Position numbers and translations under genes: made by a program | The notes under the pieces: model-generated | Database searches by the model: none | What the model saw: the letters and a program-made list of their open reading frames with translations, nothing else | Told to the model about the DNA's origin: nothing | In this document: positions 24,001 through 26,082 of the stretch, piece by piece | How the letters are laid out: each line of letters begins with the position of its first letter | Position numbering within the stretch: position 1 is the first letter of the stretch | DNA from: Limnothrix sp. CACIAM 69d | Lineage (GTDB): Bacteria; Cyanobacteriota; Cyanobacteriia; CACIAM-69d | Length of the DNA stretch: 64,000 bases | Reading direction: 5' to 3' | Assembly (NCBI GenBank): GCA_001913845.2 | Contig: MKGP02000067.1 | Location: 34,005 to 98,004, forward strand

Positions 24001-26080
24001 CCTGGGGAAACAGAATTTCATGGCCCGCCACTTCACCCCGCCACAGCCGGGGATATTGCGCCACGCAGGCGGACAGCAACTGGAGATGGGGAGTCAGTTC
24101 AGGGAACTGCTGGGCCACTCGATCGCGCACCGATTCCCACTGGGCGGCCTGGTCGCGCCACCCGGGTCGGGCCGCCGCCGCTTCCCACAGGGGAAACAGG
24201 GCCAAGCTCAGGGCCCGGGCCCCTTCGTGGGTGGTGGCCAGGTCAGAGCGCTGGGGAAAAGCCGCCAACAACGCTAACTGACTCACTTCCTCCAAAACCG
24301 CCAAGGATTCGGCCAGGGCCCGATCCGCCACCGGATCCGTCCGATCGCCCATGCGGGTCAGGGCCGCCGATAGGTAAGCTCCTTCACCGGGCAGTTGACA
24401 TTGCAATGGGCGATCGCCCACTAACCCCAACTCCCGTTGCATCGCCGCCCCACAACGCAAGACCAGGGCCTGACGCAGACCACTACCCAGCATCCAAGCA
24501 AACCCCGCTAACCCGAGGGCGCAGTCAATGCCTGCCACTTCCAGTTGCGCCATCCGGGCCCGGTAGTCGGGGGAGGCCACAATGCCCACCTCTTCCCAAA
24601 ACCCCCAATTCAGGCACTGCACTTGAATCAAACCGGAGCCGGCCAACTGACCCGCCCAGGCATCCTTGAACGTGCCACCGGCCACATAGTTGGCTTGGCC
24701 CGGCGTGCCATAGAACACATTGGCCGAGGAGAAGAAAACCAACAGCTTGGCCCCGAAGGCGATCGCCGCCTGAGACAAATACAGGGATCCCGCCACCTTG
24801 GGAGCCAACACACGGGCCATAGCCGCCTCCGTCAACCGATGGAGGGCGCTATCTTCCAAAATCAGGGCCGAATGGATGACCGCATCGATTTGGCCAAAGC
24901 GATCGAACGCAGTTTGAAAAGCCTGATGCAGTTGCTGCGGATCGGTCATATCCGCCTGGAGATAGATCGCCTCGCCGCCCGCCTGTTGAATTTGGGTGAG
25001 TTGCTGTTGAATGGCCTCGTCCGGGGCCCGCCGTCCCAGCAACACCAACCGCGATTGGCACTGTTCCGCCAACCAGTGGCCAATGGTGCGCCCAATGCCG
25101 CCCGTGCCGCCCGCAATCACCACCACCCCCCGAGGAATCAGCATGGGGCTGGGCTGGGAGCCGCCCTGGGTGGGGCTGGGGCCAGTGAGTTGGATCAGAG
25201 TTTGCACAAACCGCTGGCCCCGTCGCCAGGCGATCGCACGGCCCCAGGGATCCCCCGGATCCGCCAGCAGTTGCTGGAAGCCAGCGGCGGCCGTGGTGGC
25301 ATCCTGCCAATGGGGATCGTGAAGATCGAGGTCAAAACCGGTGACCCGCAGTTTGGGATATTCCCGCCGCAGGACTTTGACGATCCCCGCCAGGACGGCT
25401 CCCATGGGCAAGTTGGGGGGCGAGGCCTGTTCCGAATCCAGCACCCGGTGGGTGTTGAAGGTGATCAGCTTTAGGGTGAGGTTGGCGGCTTTGCCCTGGT
25501 GATGGATGGCCCGAATGAGGCGCAGCAGGGCGGGAATGGTTTCCGTTTGGAGGGTGGCCAAAGCCGGAGCGGGTGACTGCCAATCGGTGCTCGGCTCACG
25601 ATCGACCCAAAGAATGGTGAGCGGCTCAATCGCCCCTTGCAGATCCGCCACCAAGGCCGCTTCTGACGCTGAATCAGTGGCCCACGATCGCAACTGAGCC
25701 GAGGGGCCCAGCACCGTCGCGAGTTGCTGAATCCATTGGTGCTGTAGGTCGCGGGAATTGGGGTCGGAGCGCTGGACATCCGGCTTGGCCCCGTTGATCG
25801 AGGGGCGATCGCCCGAACTCCCCTGAGCCGCCTCAACCGTCGTTCCATAGATCCAGACCGGGGTAGCCGTTGTGGTGGCCGGCGGCATCGTCGGAGCCGG
25901 GAGCAAATGCCAAGCCGGACGATAGAGCACACCGGTTAGATCACAATCCGTCAAGGGTAATTGCGGAGCGCCCTGGGGTTGAACCTCAGCCTGCGTCTCC
26001 CCAACAGCCAGGCGACGAGCTGCCTCCTGGGGGGACAGTTGTCCCATTTGGACTTGTCTTAAAATCTCAACCCGGTTCAT
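1..26080 (-). CDS. PKS C: giant trans-AT modular polyketide synthase (3' end outside window)
   Basis: The reading frame is open from the ATG at 26080 to the left edge of the window, at least 8693 residues, with no stop. Catalytic codons placed independently along the gene (KS Cys, ACP Ser, KR Tyr, DH His/Asp) all fall in this one frame. Order: N-terminal helical docking segment; KR-cMT-ACP; KS-KR-cMT-ACP; KS-cMT-ACP; KS-DH-KR-cMT-ACP; KS-KR-ACP; KS-KR-ACP; start of another KS. KS cysteines are residues 1329, 3009, 4157, 6224 and 7581; ACP serines are 1011, 2738, 3907, 5895, 7299 and 8523. There is no AT domain. The ATG is 2 bp beyond the TAA of PKS B, so the two genes should be translated together. 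It extends the chain received from PKS B by at least five more full modules. The C-terminus and any release domain are not visible. G+C is high and HIP1 sites are frequent. Confidence 0.97.
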   Translation of the reverse strand, partial: MNRVEILRQVQMGQLSPQEAARRLAVGETQAEVQPQGAPQLPLTDCDLTGVLYRPAWHLLPAPTMPPATTTATPVWIYGTTVEAAQGSSGDRPSINGAKPDVQRSDPNSRDLQHQWIQQLATVLGPSAQLRSWATDSASEAALVADLQGAIEPLTILWVDREPSTDWQSPAPALATLQTETIPALLRLIRAIHHQGKAANLTLKLITFNTHRVLDSEQASPPNLPMGAVLAGIVKVLRREYPKLRVTGFDLDLHDPHWQDATTAAAGFQQLLADPGDPWGRAIAWRRGQRFVQTLIQLTGPSPTQGGSQPSPMLIPRGVVVIAGGTGGIGRTIGHWLAEQCQSRLVLLGRRAPDEAIQQQLTQIQQAGGEAIYLQADMTDPQQLHQAFQTAFDRFGQIDAVIHSALILEDSALHRLTEAAMARVLAPKVAGSLYLSQAAIAFGAKLLVFFSSANVFYGTPGQANYVAGGTFKDAWAGQLAGSGLIQVQCLNWGFWEEVGIVASPDYRARMAQLEVAGIDCALGLAGFAWMLGSGLRQALVLRCGAAMQRELGLVGDRPLQCQLPGEGAYLSAALTRMGDRTDPVADRALAESLAVLEEVSQLALLAAFPQRSDLATTHEGARALSLALFPLWEAAAARPGWRDQAAQWESVRDRVAQQFPELTPHLQLLSACVAQYPRLWRGEVAGHEILFPQGSSELVAPVYASGSLAERMNATVVAVLAAWQAERGPDRPLRILEIGAGTGATAAVVLAALQDHPQLSYVFTDISPALVRRATDRLGHYRGCQFQTLNIEQDPIAQGFTPGSFDVVLAANVLHATANMDATLSRAKLLLGSHGLLILAEATSSQLFSTMTFGVTKGWWAHDPDQQRLPGGPLLDPQGWEAHLVSTGFQGVRAIALGSPAASAIGPVSAPYHVIVAESDGWIPETALLPIAPRLATDPGANPRTQTSTKNADAGSASANTDALSGPESGRSPQPVTSHRATLKGIFAQVLKMDPAELATEATFEAMGVDSLTVLQLTEALERHYGALSKTLLYEYPTLSRLGAYFDQNHASSLPPAPSPALTSPTHPHSPSSHSVSTPSIVIDSPATHSLAPEMPAIDPVAPAAPSAAPFTAEEPDRPPVAPEAAALLALDSLPANGDQPLAIVGLAGRYPQGETLAAFWQTLAEGRSAIQEVPADRFDWQQIFDPEGGDRQSYSRWGGFIQDADKFDAAFFGISPREARDMDPQERVFLETVWACLEDAGYPPQRLKAAVRRAKAEGDRAAGRRLSGNRNDVGVFAGITYSNYQLYAIEQWQRGQRAGAHAAFWSVANRTSWLFDFQGPSVSVDTACSSSLAAIHLACESIRRGECRAAIAGGVNLILHPLHLVNLSQLRMLAPGDQCRAFGAGANGFVDGEGVGAILIRPLADALAAGDRIRGVILGSAMNSAGRTQGYTVPNPLAQADLILDALEQAEVDPATIQYVEAHGTGTALGDPIEIRGLTEAWRKHTEANQICAIGSVKSNIGHLESAAGIAGLTKILLQFQHRELVPSRHSETPNPLIPFAETPFYLQTDRTPWPTETHRPRRAALSSFGAGGANVHLIVQEGPESVRRELSPVPGSATPLPAGDRAVDGATDAGTGETKTTEEIAEEIIVVSAKSAAALRAQVEQLLQYLRDLSPDGDAWRDFAWTLQVGRAAMPHRLALVAASAADCCEQWQAFLTEAALPQGWANRVTPQSQEAAEAEAPTLPDLWAARRYAKIARWWVQGGDPDWEALPRSQPRRLLTLPTYPFERVRYWPVEADEELMFSPSGSSAGSSAAPQPIDQFIEQPTDQEDFRLLVPRWFAAPLPVAPSQRSGLHLIIQRSSSPWAEALAQHYRSLGETSQVLTLNPLAGETLWRNWLAQTTPIASIDFLGMIDACDWQDAVDDSWAFLQGIQVLAHRHDPLPLLRIVTQRAQSVVPGDRLMQPWAAPAIGLGRACRAECPSLPVVCVDLEATDPAQAAAQIVGELGSDGALEVAWRSGERWVRGMAEAEPTPATANPEPTLRDRGVYLIVGGASGVGLEVAQWLADQVRARLVLLGRSPQGERQTQAIAQIRQRGGDALYLQADVSDRAALRAALTQARQQFGPITGAIHSAMVLDNHPLTAMPAKAYRTVLAPKVAGSVALIEALREDPLDFVLFFSSLASFAPTPGSANYVAACAFEDAFATYLQDVQGLSSSVINWGFWGDVGQLSTEVGRARLAQWGVQAMGRALGLRSFAMVWQRGLRQALPLRASAKVLDLLGFRPSAPLTDHRADSMPTVPDPGQSARLAAQDYVTRSTLDVPRYIQSLEELDDLSRWYLIRVWVEFDLFPAPGEWRTLEQLRQRLYRSPKYDRLLKAHCNLLAAQQVLELRGDGEAVRSGPALPAIRAALTTLTDRHRDFVQRYPDMVGFTRVLEACLTVADYGAVLQGQKLATEILFPDSSLDLVTGMYRDNPWVDHFNQVLAAALGGGMTAQPGRPLRVLEVGAGTGSTTQFTLPAVAALADRLVYDFTDVSQSFLQAGKAAFGQTYPFMQFRLFDLDRPAEAQGFELGVYDAIVATNVVHATRQIQRSLSHLAKLLKPGGLLLLNELTRKSDCQTITVALLDGWWAFEDPAVRWEHSPLLPPQNWVQLLAEAGLTVSSPPGSTAKSGLGNAYQQLFIAARTAAASPPAAAPVLVGPAADSPAPIAPAPIAPDDRPSPTRILAISQELGHMIAAVLEMDRQPDPEQTFADLGVDSILSSQIARRINARFGSEIAPTDFYRYATPLEMATYLESQVAATPAPAASAPPPVVDPVISPARINPSLGLGGAAALTSAAPVGMASGTPQVATPQTPAGTAPDRAGTEAIAVIGLSCRFPGARNADEFWDVLRSGQTPFSDLTERWGIASDRPLRGGLLPDALAFDPLFFRLSPREAAQMDPQQRVFLEEAWKAIEDAGYAPESLADTRCGVYVGAAHNFYGLDSQDSQNGSANREPNAMASLGSSMAILPARIAYHLNLKGPAIPVDTACSSSLVALHLACQGLLQGDCDLALAGGVALLLLSPRVHQFLDYSGMLSATNQCRPFDQAANGFVPAEGCGVVMLKRLSEAQRDGDAIYGVIRASGMNQDGRSNGITAPNVQAQSELEQALYTKGQIDPSTLSYVEAHGTGTKLGDPIELQALTKAFRHWTDAKQFCAIGSVKGNIGHAMAAAGMAGFIKVLLSLKHEALPASLHLQTPNPAFDWQQSPFYVPTQPQPWPRQGDRPRRAALSAFGFSGTNAHVVIEEGPAREPLPTSSFSLPWRVIPVSAQSRSALERNLAQLAAWADRHSAASLADVAWTLTFGRQHFDCRAVLVVQWTADLVTASPLRDPAAVPASLPHAAQIREFLSGAAIAWSEVWEGPPGRRISLPAYAFERDICALTPPVAPALATPVTPVAPIEPTRPAPLASEPPAEDWLDRTLHRVEAQASQQGDPLVGWEMVFERLDNLGALGVLATFQQAGALREAHRPIAPAALQTLIQLSPDHQALFAGLLAILQNTGWLVAVAGELALNPDRPEGIAPQLAATRSRLEAELRSQCPACRPYLDLLQLCLNHYPDLLAGRLAVTDLLYTPEVLPWVEAINRETPLATHFNGLVATAVATAVRDRAAQPGSAPIQILEIGAGTGATTAAVLQTLAPLGSQVTYHFTDLSPAFVQRGRNRWGEQFPFTRYAPLDIEADLASQGFTPGQFAIICAANVLHATRRIDHTLAQVHQLLAPGGLVILSEVCHFEVFATLTFGLTRGWWLFEDAPNRIPHSPLLTPLNWRRCLAAQGFPRVRTLGLRHPQSPETYLQSLIVAQRSPQSAAHGVSPSPDRVTHQVSDPLPSPAPDQLPNQLPQPPFQPVPAVPVLAHGGSDRCEQRVVALLANYLNVPADRLDPKRPFADLGVDSIVAIELAKLLNAELAIELRSTDLFNYPTGQQLARHIEQAFPHWRRPTAPPIVTAPAPEAAPLPQAAAPPVSSPAAKPPGRQIAIIGMAGQFPGARNLAEFWQVIQRGQPVVGEVPPDRWDWRAIYDPDRLAPHKTPSRHGGFLDDVGAFDPALFQISPREAEFMDPQQRLLLMETWAALEDAGYPQQRLDGSRTGVFVGASSGDYWELLLESGLPVDGYTFTGNAGAMLPARIAYWLNLKGPTLAIDSACSSSLIAVHTACESIEQGHCDLAIAGGVSVLATPRLHLLLGKVGMLSPTGTCKPFDHSADGIVISEGVGVVILKPLDRALADGDRIHAVIQGSGTNQDGKTSSLTAPSGPAQTTLIQEVYQRFGLDPRSIGYVETHGTGTPLGDPIELHALSDALRAAALPPASIPIGSVKGVIGHSLTAAGIASLLKVVLALKHRSLPPCPLSTGLNGHIQLDASPLRLDPYGSPWTQTPRLAAISSFGANGANCHMVLAAAPEVVAPALPARPEYLLVLSARDRVQLRQRVADLLQHLTSQAPLPLADLAVTLATKRSHLAVRAAWVASSWDEQLANLRQIHQALLVITPRAIAPEATPAQSWLITPSDDPILTPDGALSDTQRAQVAQLLQSGRSDRPFLLSLAADFVAGTLSDLTALYPEPGRLVDLPRYPFDRTRYWVQRSPQLTPPPLSPTPARDLTFWMSQHHVQGTAVLPGAAILQQMLEAGQAAGHPIGELRDIGWLHPVQRGMALVPQWQTQDSRLLLQLQARMEPDPSGAKASLDRPCATAVWISTPSARSSSETPNFDPVAVQRRCGSTWTQKAFYDLVDGRDVVHGPLYRTVEQLWAGPFEALGKLKAPASELAWLPRMALHPSLLDGALQCVMGLLAPRAADLPLLLPASIATLQILQPLTEDCWVYVRPSQAPISEYSFDLRITNLAGEDLIRINTFTLRPLRTEGSLLGTSPNGHPGIPPLVPGGNGQGLSRSGLPVGAGPVPAHNGAPVAIGSEGAIAPTGSSAVAPASAVEAVPCYRPVWQETPWPEPIAPESGAVLMVYAPGDRPLAAALQAQHPSAPIYQVQLAGSRQSLGPSHWQVGAAASDWEPIWSQLPPLETIYFLAAGSRIAPASLAELTALQDQGVVSLFHLIQGLDRHRLWRSGARLRVITQDAQAVGVGPIQPWQATVIGFTKALSREFTDLAVTCLDLSRVDLELVEPIDRLDLTDLTNPFAHLARRIATEPAAEPGLELAYRGTRRLRRAIQPMALPPDPRPLPIDPGGCYLIVGGMTGIGYEAAKCLAAITGVKLILTGRRPLTEGRAAQLRELTALGAIAQYRAVDVADPVAMAGLIQEIQQTWGPLRGVIHSALVLQDASLRTMTPAALQAALAPKVAGSWLLVELTRQQPLDFLIFFSSANALMGNAGQSNYAAGCTFQDAFALALPPTGPRIQIINWGYWRETGIVATEFYSRRIEKQGILGINTAEGVETLERLLRWEVRQCLPMLVAPEILDQLQLTGWTTEPAGAIASPMLPAAAAQAMTRFVQERPIAPESIEAFQQLEAYAHGQLLATLRQLGLLRSAADRWSVRSVMTQLAVLPRYERLIWALGDLLTRAGFLAEQGDGLGLTPLCLTPEMDRRIANSPAEADRLRSRYVGIDPCLTLLDRCLERYGDILRGACDPLEILFPRGSAAQVEGIYRGNPLMDYYNDLTAATVAAAVVAAQPTPQQPFRILEIGGGTGGTSFAVLKALDAYAASVHYTFTDISPTLVYQAQQTLDQGRSFCEFRVLNIAQDVAAQSFAPGSYDLVLAANVLHATESVTASVREAKRLLKRHGLLVLNEGTRVQDFATLTFGLTEGWWLFGDGDWRLPHAPLLSPAQWEALFRAAGFQSIHLASPARPDAGFPIETIILGASDGWIECPTAATPQGAPVVPDRPVAPSAPSATPLSAAPTLAEGDSRAVVLAHLRQVFGQVLRLEGTTLSRQANFETYGVDSLVTLELIRALEQTFGLLPQTLLFQCPSLDALTQWLEANKSEAIANLVAAARSVAPSAVAAPGSSGELSPPSPGLPPAPVPAPLPAPLTPAPRSTTSASASITSVSTTSLTPTTPAPELAGGGQPVAEPIAPVPTGRSSQGPSPARSIAPTNQVVEDGAIAIVGLAGRYPGGADLAAFWETLITGRDVISEPPSGRQFESPEFELAEHPTARRAGWLGAIDTFDPRFFGISPVEATGIDPQERLFMEVAWAALEDAGLTPNTLVRSPDPAAKRAVGVFAGVMYGEYQLLAAEAALQGDFVLTGASPSSIANRLSYFCNFQGPSLAVDTACSSSLVAIHLAVQSLRRGECRAALAGGVNLILHPRHLLALHRLKMLANDGICRPFGAGASGMVPGEGVGVVVLKPLADAERDGDRIWGVIRGSAVNSGGKVSGYTVPNPTAQAAVIRSALQDAMVDPHSLSYIEAHGTGTTLGDPIEVAGLTEALGVHDQPYCAIGSLKANIGHLEAAAGIAGLTKVLLQMRHGQLAPSLYATDPNPHIAFDQAPVRVQTQAMPWPARPGVPRRAGISSFGAGGVNAHLIVEEYRSESGRSGSNPDPARAQTPWDRLGIDRNGSSVGDLHPGGTERNGFDRLVLDPAAAPVTASGLMVSEGEYVVPVSALDRERLQAWVRQLRSVLIQPHNSPQSDPTPNPAPGILATEAPIDWVALVWTLQTGRVALPYRLAVVAKNPNDLLSQWEAFLADGPIAQGLVGRCGPDDRVIRTRPDSPLALATAWVQGAEVDWEALWLGPKPSRVTLPSYPFELRPCWFPRPAQPVTVALNTGRAEPLPASSPASSPDLPSAKTSPSFPGGVGVLIPDWQAIAPEAASGTVADPVVGEVLLWIGPEAEGAAMAAAVQAHPDCCRFRRVIQVIPGLAFEPLPGDRYRLNSSRESDFGELLAHLADQGLAPTHVLFRSLATAAPDDAPPQAIRQGLTQTLYPLFYGLRALLRSPEVIPSPVSWIYLGEDPAAPWTAAAAAFCTAVGQESTRLRPAVLSGVTELNQPSRELLRAIALLWQRPELNHLQFQATGSRVRTWQLLDPAIEPGNPAPSGLWQGGGCYILTGGLGAIGQQLVENAIGSAPVSLVLVGRSPLDDRKTARLEAWRAQGAQITYVAADVGDWDGAIAVVNAARQTGRPLRGVIHAAGLIEDALLINKDRPTFGRVLRPKVQGTVYLDYLTRQDPLDFFLCLSSLSALMGAPGQGDYAAANAFLDAWIQQRETQRQRQQRSGVSRTLNLPFWQGGGMALTEVSQAWMADMAGLQPLTPAQGLELIHWAIRQPHPQVAIAPGEPEKFQAFLQGRFQGHSATPAQSDRPLAANPMPAEPVAARATALDTLPVLRSIISDLLGLRPEEIDPQARLGELGFDSLQLARLGEAIQKQPSDRAFNSALLFENPTVAALTPYLRSDQPAKPPEPAPKPTPEPTPKFTDSSVSPLGLTAVPGGQSPRTEASTGEPTFAPSMPDRPGELAQTTRSRRFNPQEPIAIIGMAGRFPGANTLEDFWDNLAAGADCITEVPASRWNPDQYASQCVCRWGGFLDGVDQFDPLFFRISPREAVSMDPQERLFLQTAWHTLENAGYTPDRLRQAADGSPRRVGVFVGITWGSYQLLSAQEWLRSNQILGSSSYWSVANRVSWFLDCKGPSLAVDTACSSSLAAIHLAVQSLRRGECAVAIAGGVNLLLHPCKYVALSGLGFLAADGRCHSFGQGANGFVPGEGVGAVLLKPLSLAEADGDRIEAVILGSAINQDGLTTGYTVPNPEAQAELIELALQDAGISPATLSYVEAHGTGTTVGDPLELRGLDKAFRRYTDQSHFCALGSVKSNIGHLEAAAGVAGVIKVALQMRHQTLVPTLHCTPPNPVLDFSHSPFVLQTARSPWVGERRAGISSFGAGGTNVYVILASYEPTPAAVVPASGDRPQVPLLLPLSARHPAALERQVRNLAQYLETHGATLALADVAATLHRGRVPMECRAAVMADSVPAAIQALKRWSIGALANALPAAAQAWLAGGPLPPWAGSGSPVPLPGYSFEPERYWLALTPEPTTAPLPPLPPRFYPIWRSAPLERCVSAAAVLFFAPNLEVLQAVRDRLAPRLVIGVLPGTGSFELLAADPLPMDFRIDPHAAEHYSRLLAACPPVQCLIQAWDLQAWDLTELAADSRSNRDLQQTPLHRMFLLSQALLQTQSEPLDIHYVFSGSGGDVPGRVAVAGFRRSLTAACARLRLRTIRVEAEAKAWAGILTDEVQTPWVDADILYRLGKRYGEDWVAWEAAAAPAVTLRPRSVILVTGGAGALGSQVALYLARHHQARLVLTGRSPLSPAIEAQLAAIRRAGGEASYYAVDLTDLISMEVMVAHVTTEWGAIEGLVHCAGLQGQAALESLSWPEFAAVLRPKILGVQVLQTVLNWSSLSLRILFSSLAAVAGDLGSCNYACANRYLDAVAEASGGVAIAWPLWAEGGMSLDAQAQDLYLAATGLRLLQTSDALNILAGLLTSEHPRVVICDGEPPALERLLRPWLSGAVPAATTPPPIAATISEQKAPAIAPPTAARVTRDLTDPLTTNPLTNEQLTKELAEMAGAVLAIAPHKLQPQTPFSQYGFDSMLLREFATRINRRYAIDLSPALFFRVGTLAALAEHLQTDYASAIAAVLVPPAVDGAELNDGTVVAMPQSPTLPLAPALPDQDSGVAIIGISGLFPGSPSLQDFWQNLAAGKDLIVETPPERWDWRDCAAQLAGTGREAAARWGGFLTEVATFDPLFFGISPREAEQMDPQ
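2..270 (-). other. Module 11: start of a KS, cut by the window edge
   Basis: The N-terminal part of a ketosynthase begins with the motif VAIIGISGLFPG and runs through the substrate-entry region to MDPQ, where the window ends. The active-site cysteine lies outside, so its activity cannot be judged. Confidence 0.9.
400..3850 (-). other. Module 10: KS-KR-ACP
   Basis: The KS (about 3850-2580) has DTACSSS with the Cys codon at 3338-3340, EAHGTGT and NIGHLEAAAG. The KR (about 1470-890) has the nucleotide fold TGGAGALG, the catalytic Ser in LFSSL and the Tyr codon at 1019-1021. Its loop reads GLQGQ in place of LxD, which predicts an A-type (L-hydroxyl) ketoreductase, unlike most KRs here. The ACP has GFDSM with the phosphopantetheine Ser codon at 512-514. 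Expected result: a beta-hydroxy extension. The linker before the ACP has a short repetitive Leu-Thr/Asn-Pro stretch near 600-655. Confidence 0.9.
4080..7935 (-). other. Module 9: KS-KR-ACP
   Basis: The KS (about 7930-6660) has its Cys codon at 7409-7411, EAHGTGT and NIGHLEAAAG. The KR (about 5125-4540) has TGGLGAIG and the Tyr codon at 4670-4672, and keeps the LxD-type aspartate (LIED). The ACP has GFDSL with Ser at 4184-4186. The 1.5 kb between KS and KR holds only the KS-flanking subdomain and the KR structural subdomain, with no DH. Expected result: a beta-hydroxy extension. Confidence 0.9.
8280..14125 (-). other. Module 8: KS-DH-KR-cMT-ACP
   Basis: The KS (about 14125-12860) reads DSACSSS, Cys codon 13610-13612, with ETHGTGT and VIGHSL, so all three catalytic residues are kept. 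The DH (about 12280-11500) has HHVQGTAVLPG with the His at 12236-12238 and LLDGALQ with the Asp at 11723-11725. The KR (about 10535-9960) has Tyr at 10085-10087. The C-methyltransferase (about 9190-8830) has LEIGGGTGGT, then the catalytic His in NVLHATES and Glu in LNEGT. The ACP has GVDSL, Ser at 8396-8398. Expected result: an alpha-methyl enoyl unit. Confidence 0.92.
14240..17550 (-). other. Module 7: KS-cMT-ACP
   Basis: The KS (about 17550-16285) has DTACSSS with Cys at 17054-17056, EAHGTGT and NIGHAMAAAG. The cMT (about 15190-14835) has LEIGAGTGATT, NVLHATRR and the Glu of LSEVC. The ACP has GVDSI, Ser at 14360-14362. There is no KR or DH, so the expected unit is an unreduced beta-keto, alpha-methyl unit, a possible site for hemiketal formation. 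Confidence 0.92.
17745..22660 (-). other. Module 6: KS-KR-cMT-ACP
   Basis: The KS (about 22660-21335) has Cys at 22094-22096, EAHGTGT and NIGHLESAAG. The KR (about 20010-19420) has VGGASGVG and Tyr at 19556-19558; its loop reads VLDN in place of LDD, so stereochemistry is uncertain. The cMT (about 18650-18290) has LEVGAGTGSTT, NVVHATRQ and LNELT. The ACP has GVDSI, Ser at 17867-17869. Expected result: an alpha-methyl, beta-hydroxy unit. Confidence 0.92.
22930..26080 (-). other. Module 5, second half: docking-KR-cMT-ACP
   Basis: PKS C starts with a short amphipathic helical segment (ILRQVQMGQLSPQEAARRL, about 26070-26010) and then KR, cMT and ACP without a KS. The KR (about 25140-24540) has AGGTGGIG and Tyr at 24686-24688. 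The cMT (about 23895-23560) has LEIGAGTGAT, NVLHATAN and LAEAT. The ACP has GVDSL, Ser at 23048-23050. It completes the module whose KS and DH end PKS B; together they should give an alpha-methyl enoyl unit. Confidence 0.88.
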
Positions 26081-26082
26081 GG

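Noticed and set aside
60..26000. Many plus-strand and off-frame open frames of 60-380 codons across the PKS genes
   Set aside because: They are antisense or frame-shifted shadows of the high-G+C PKS coding sequence, with Arg/Gly/Pro/Ala-rich nonsense composition and no domain motifs.
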